64,000 nucleotides of DNA, taken from an uncultured Collinsella sp. (GTDB lineage: Bacteria > Actinomycetota > Coriobacteriia > Coriobacteriales > Coriobacteriaceae). Below the pieces are notes generated by a model that saw only the letters and a program-made list of their open reading frames with translations, was not told the origin of the DNA and did no database searches. Positions within the stretch are counted from its first letter, which is position 1. Each line of letters starts with the position of its first letter. Shown here piece after piece: positions 63,336 through 64,000 of the stretch. The DNA is taken from the NCBI GenBank assembly GCA_959020715.1, contig CAUESV010000001.1:429126-493125 (forward strand), written 5' to 3'. A program made the translations under genes and the position numbers.

Positions 63336-64000
63336 CTAGATAAGGTTCTTGCCAGATACCTTATCGAAGAGGTGGGTCGCGTTCTTCTCGAACTTGAACC
63401 AGATGGTGTCGCCCGCCTTGAGCGCGCCCTTGGCCTCGAGGTCGACGACGGGGATAATCAGGACAAACTGGCCGTCGGGAGCGGTCACGTGGACATGCTC
63501 GGTCGAACCCATGAGCTCGGTGACCTCGATGGTGCCCTGGAGCGCACCCTCCTCGCCCTTGTCGGCAAGCAGAATCTGCTCGGGGCGCACGCCGGCCGTG
63601 ATCTCCTTCACGTCGCCGCCGTCCCAGTTGAGAGCAAGCTGAGCGCAGGTCTCGGGGGCGAGCGCCACGTTCATATCCTCGGTCTTGACGGTAAAGCCGT
63701 TGCCCGAGCGCACCAGCTGGGCATCGAAGAAGTTCATCTGCGGCACGCCGATGAAGCCCGCGACGAAGATGTTCGCGGGATGGTTGAAGACCTCCTGCGG
63801 CGTGGCGATCTGCTGGACAACGCCGTCCTTCATGACCACGATGCGGTCGCCAAGGGTCATGGCCTCGGTCTGGTCGTGAGTAACGTAGATGAAGGTGCCC
63901 TTGATCTCGTGACGCAGCTTAATGAGCTCGGCACGCATCTGGTTACGCAGCTTGGCGTCCAGGTTGGACAGCGGCTCGTCCATCAGGAAGACCTTGGGAT
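63336..64000 (-). CDS. MalK/UgpC-type ABC transporter ATPase, 5' end beyond window
   Basis: The C-terminal 220 codons of a sugar-ABC ATPase. Visible parts are Walker B (VFLMDEPLSNLDAKLR), the H-loop (VTHDQTEAMTLGDRIVVM) and the C-terminal OB-fold regulatory domain (AGVRPEQILLAD). The Walker A and signature motifs are outside the window. It energises uptake of maltodextrins or similar sugars, fitting with malQ and glgP next to it. Confidence 0.93.
   Translation of the reverse strand, partial: PKVFLMDEPLSNLDAKLRNQMRAELIKLRHEIKGTFIYVTHDQTEAMTLGDRIVVMKDGVVQQIATPQEVFNHPANIFVAGFIGVPQMNFFDAQLVRSGNGFTVKTEDMNVALAPETCAQLALNWDGGDVKEITAGVRPEQILLADKGEEGALQGTIEVTELMGSTEHVHVTAPDGQFVLIIPVVDLEAKGALKAGDTIWFKFEKNATHLFDKVSGKNLI

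Overview
This 64-kb window looks like part of a chromosome from a human-gut Coriobacteriia, most likely Collinsella. I infer this from the high G+C coding style, the fused hisZ-hisG gene, the eno-divIC-ppx block, the mannose-family PTS with Amadori-sugar deglycases, and the malQ/glgP pair. No rRNA is present. The taxon is inferred from gene content and style, not from a marker-gene comparison.

Positions 1-23.2 kb are an accessory, defence-rich region. It begins with an SF2 helicase-like gene that runs off the left edge, preceded by two or three small unknown genes. A zinc-finger protein of unknown function and a broken phage tail gene follow. Next is a four-gene restriction-modification operon of the LlaJI type: two 5-methylcytosine methyltransferases, a McrB-like AAA+ NTPase and a DUF2357/McrC-like nuclease. 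An inverted fragment of the same nuclease family lies beyond it, directly before a SIR2-domain gene. Further right are a conjugation-type block (VirD4/TraG coupling ATPase, ClpP-like protease, two unknowns), an HsdM-like protein that seems to lack its catalytic motifs, and an AbiEi/AbiEii toxin-antitoxin pair.

Positions 23.2-31 kb are mixed. A DUF4342 protein and a two-component system lie between two long hairpin repeats whose outer arms differ in sequence but stay self-complementary. An orphan PTS IIB/VOC pair, a membrane-anchored helical protein and tRNA-Leu(UAA) follow. The 3' end and terminator of the tRNA are repeated 198 bp downstream. A DUF4143 ATPase gene is preceded by three 33-bp hairpin repeats and flanked by two palindromic elements.

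Positions 30-45 kb are core genes: ppx/gppA, a DivIC-like protein, enolase, mazG, a YfcE-like phosphodiesterase, a LarC C-terminal-half protein, a PHP histidinol phosphatase, and the histidine operon (hisZG-hisD-hisC-hisB-hisH-hisA-hisF-hisI-hisE). The histidine operon carries large hairpins in two of its gaps.

Positions 45-53 kb look like a fructoselysine/glucoselysine locus: EIIA, EIIB, EIIC and EIID of the mannose family plus a FrlC-like isomerase, bracketed by two FrlB-like deglycase genes that appear identical at every base. Two overlapping GntR/HutC regulators lie upstream. Three promoters in the locus share the same paired operator-like motif. Positions 53-64 kb hold a LacI regulator, murB, a Tat-exported NlpC/P60-type protein, galE, malQ, glgP and the end of a MalK-type ABC ATPase gene. 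Long palindromes occur in many intergenic gaps, and most of them differ in sequence from one another.
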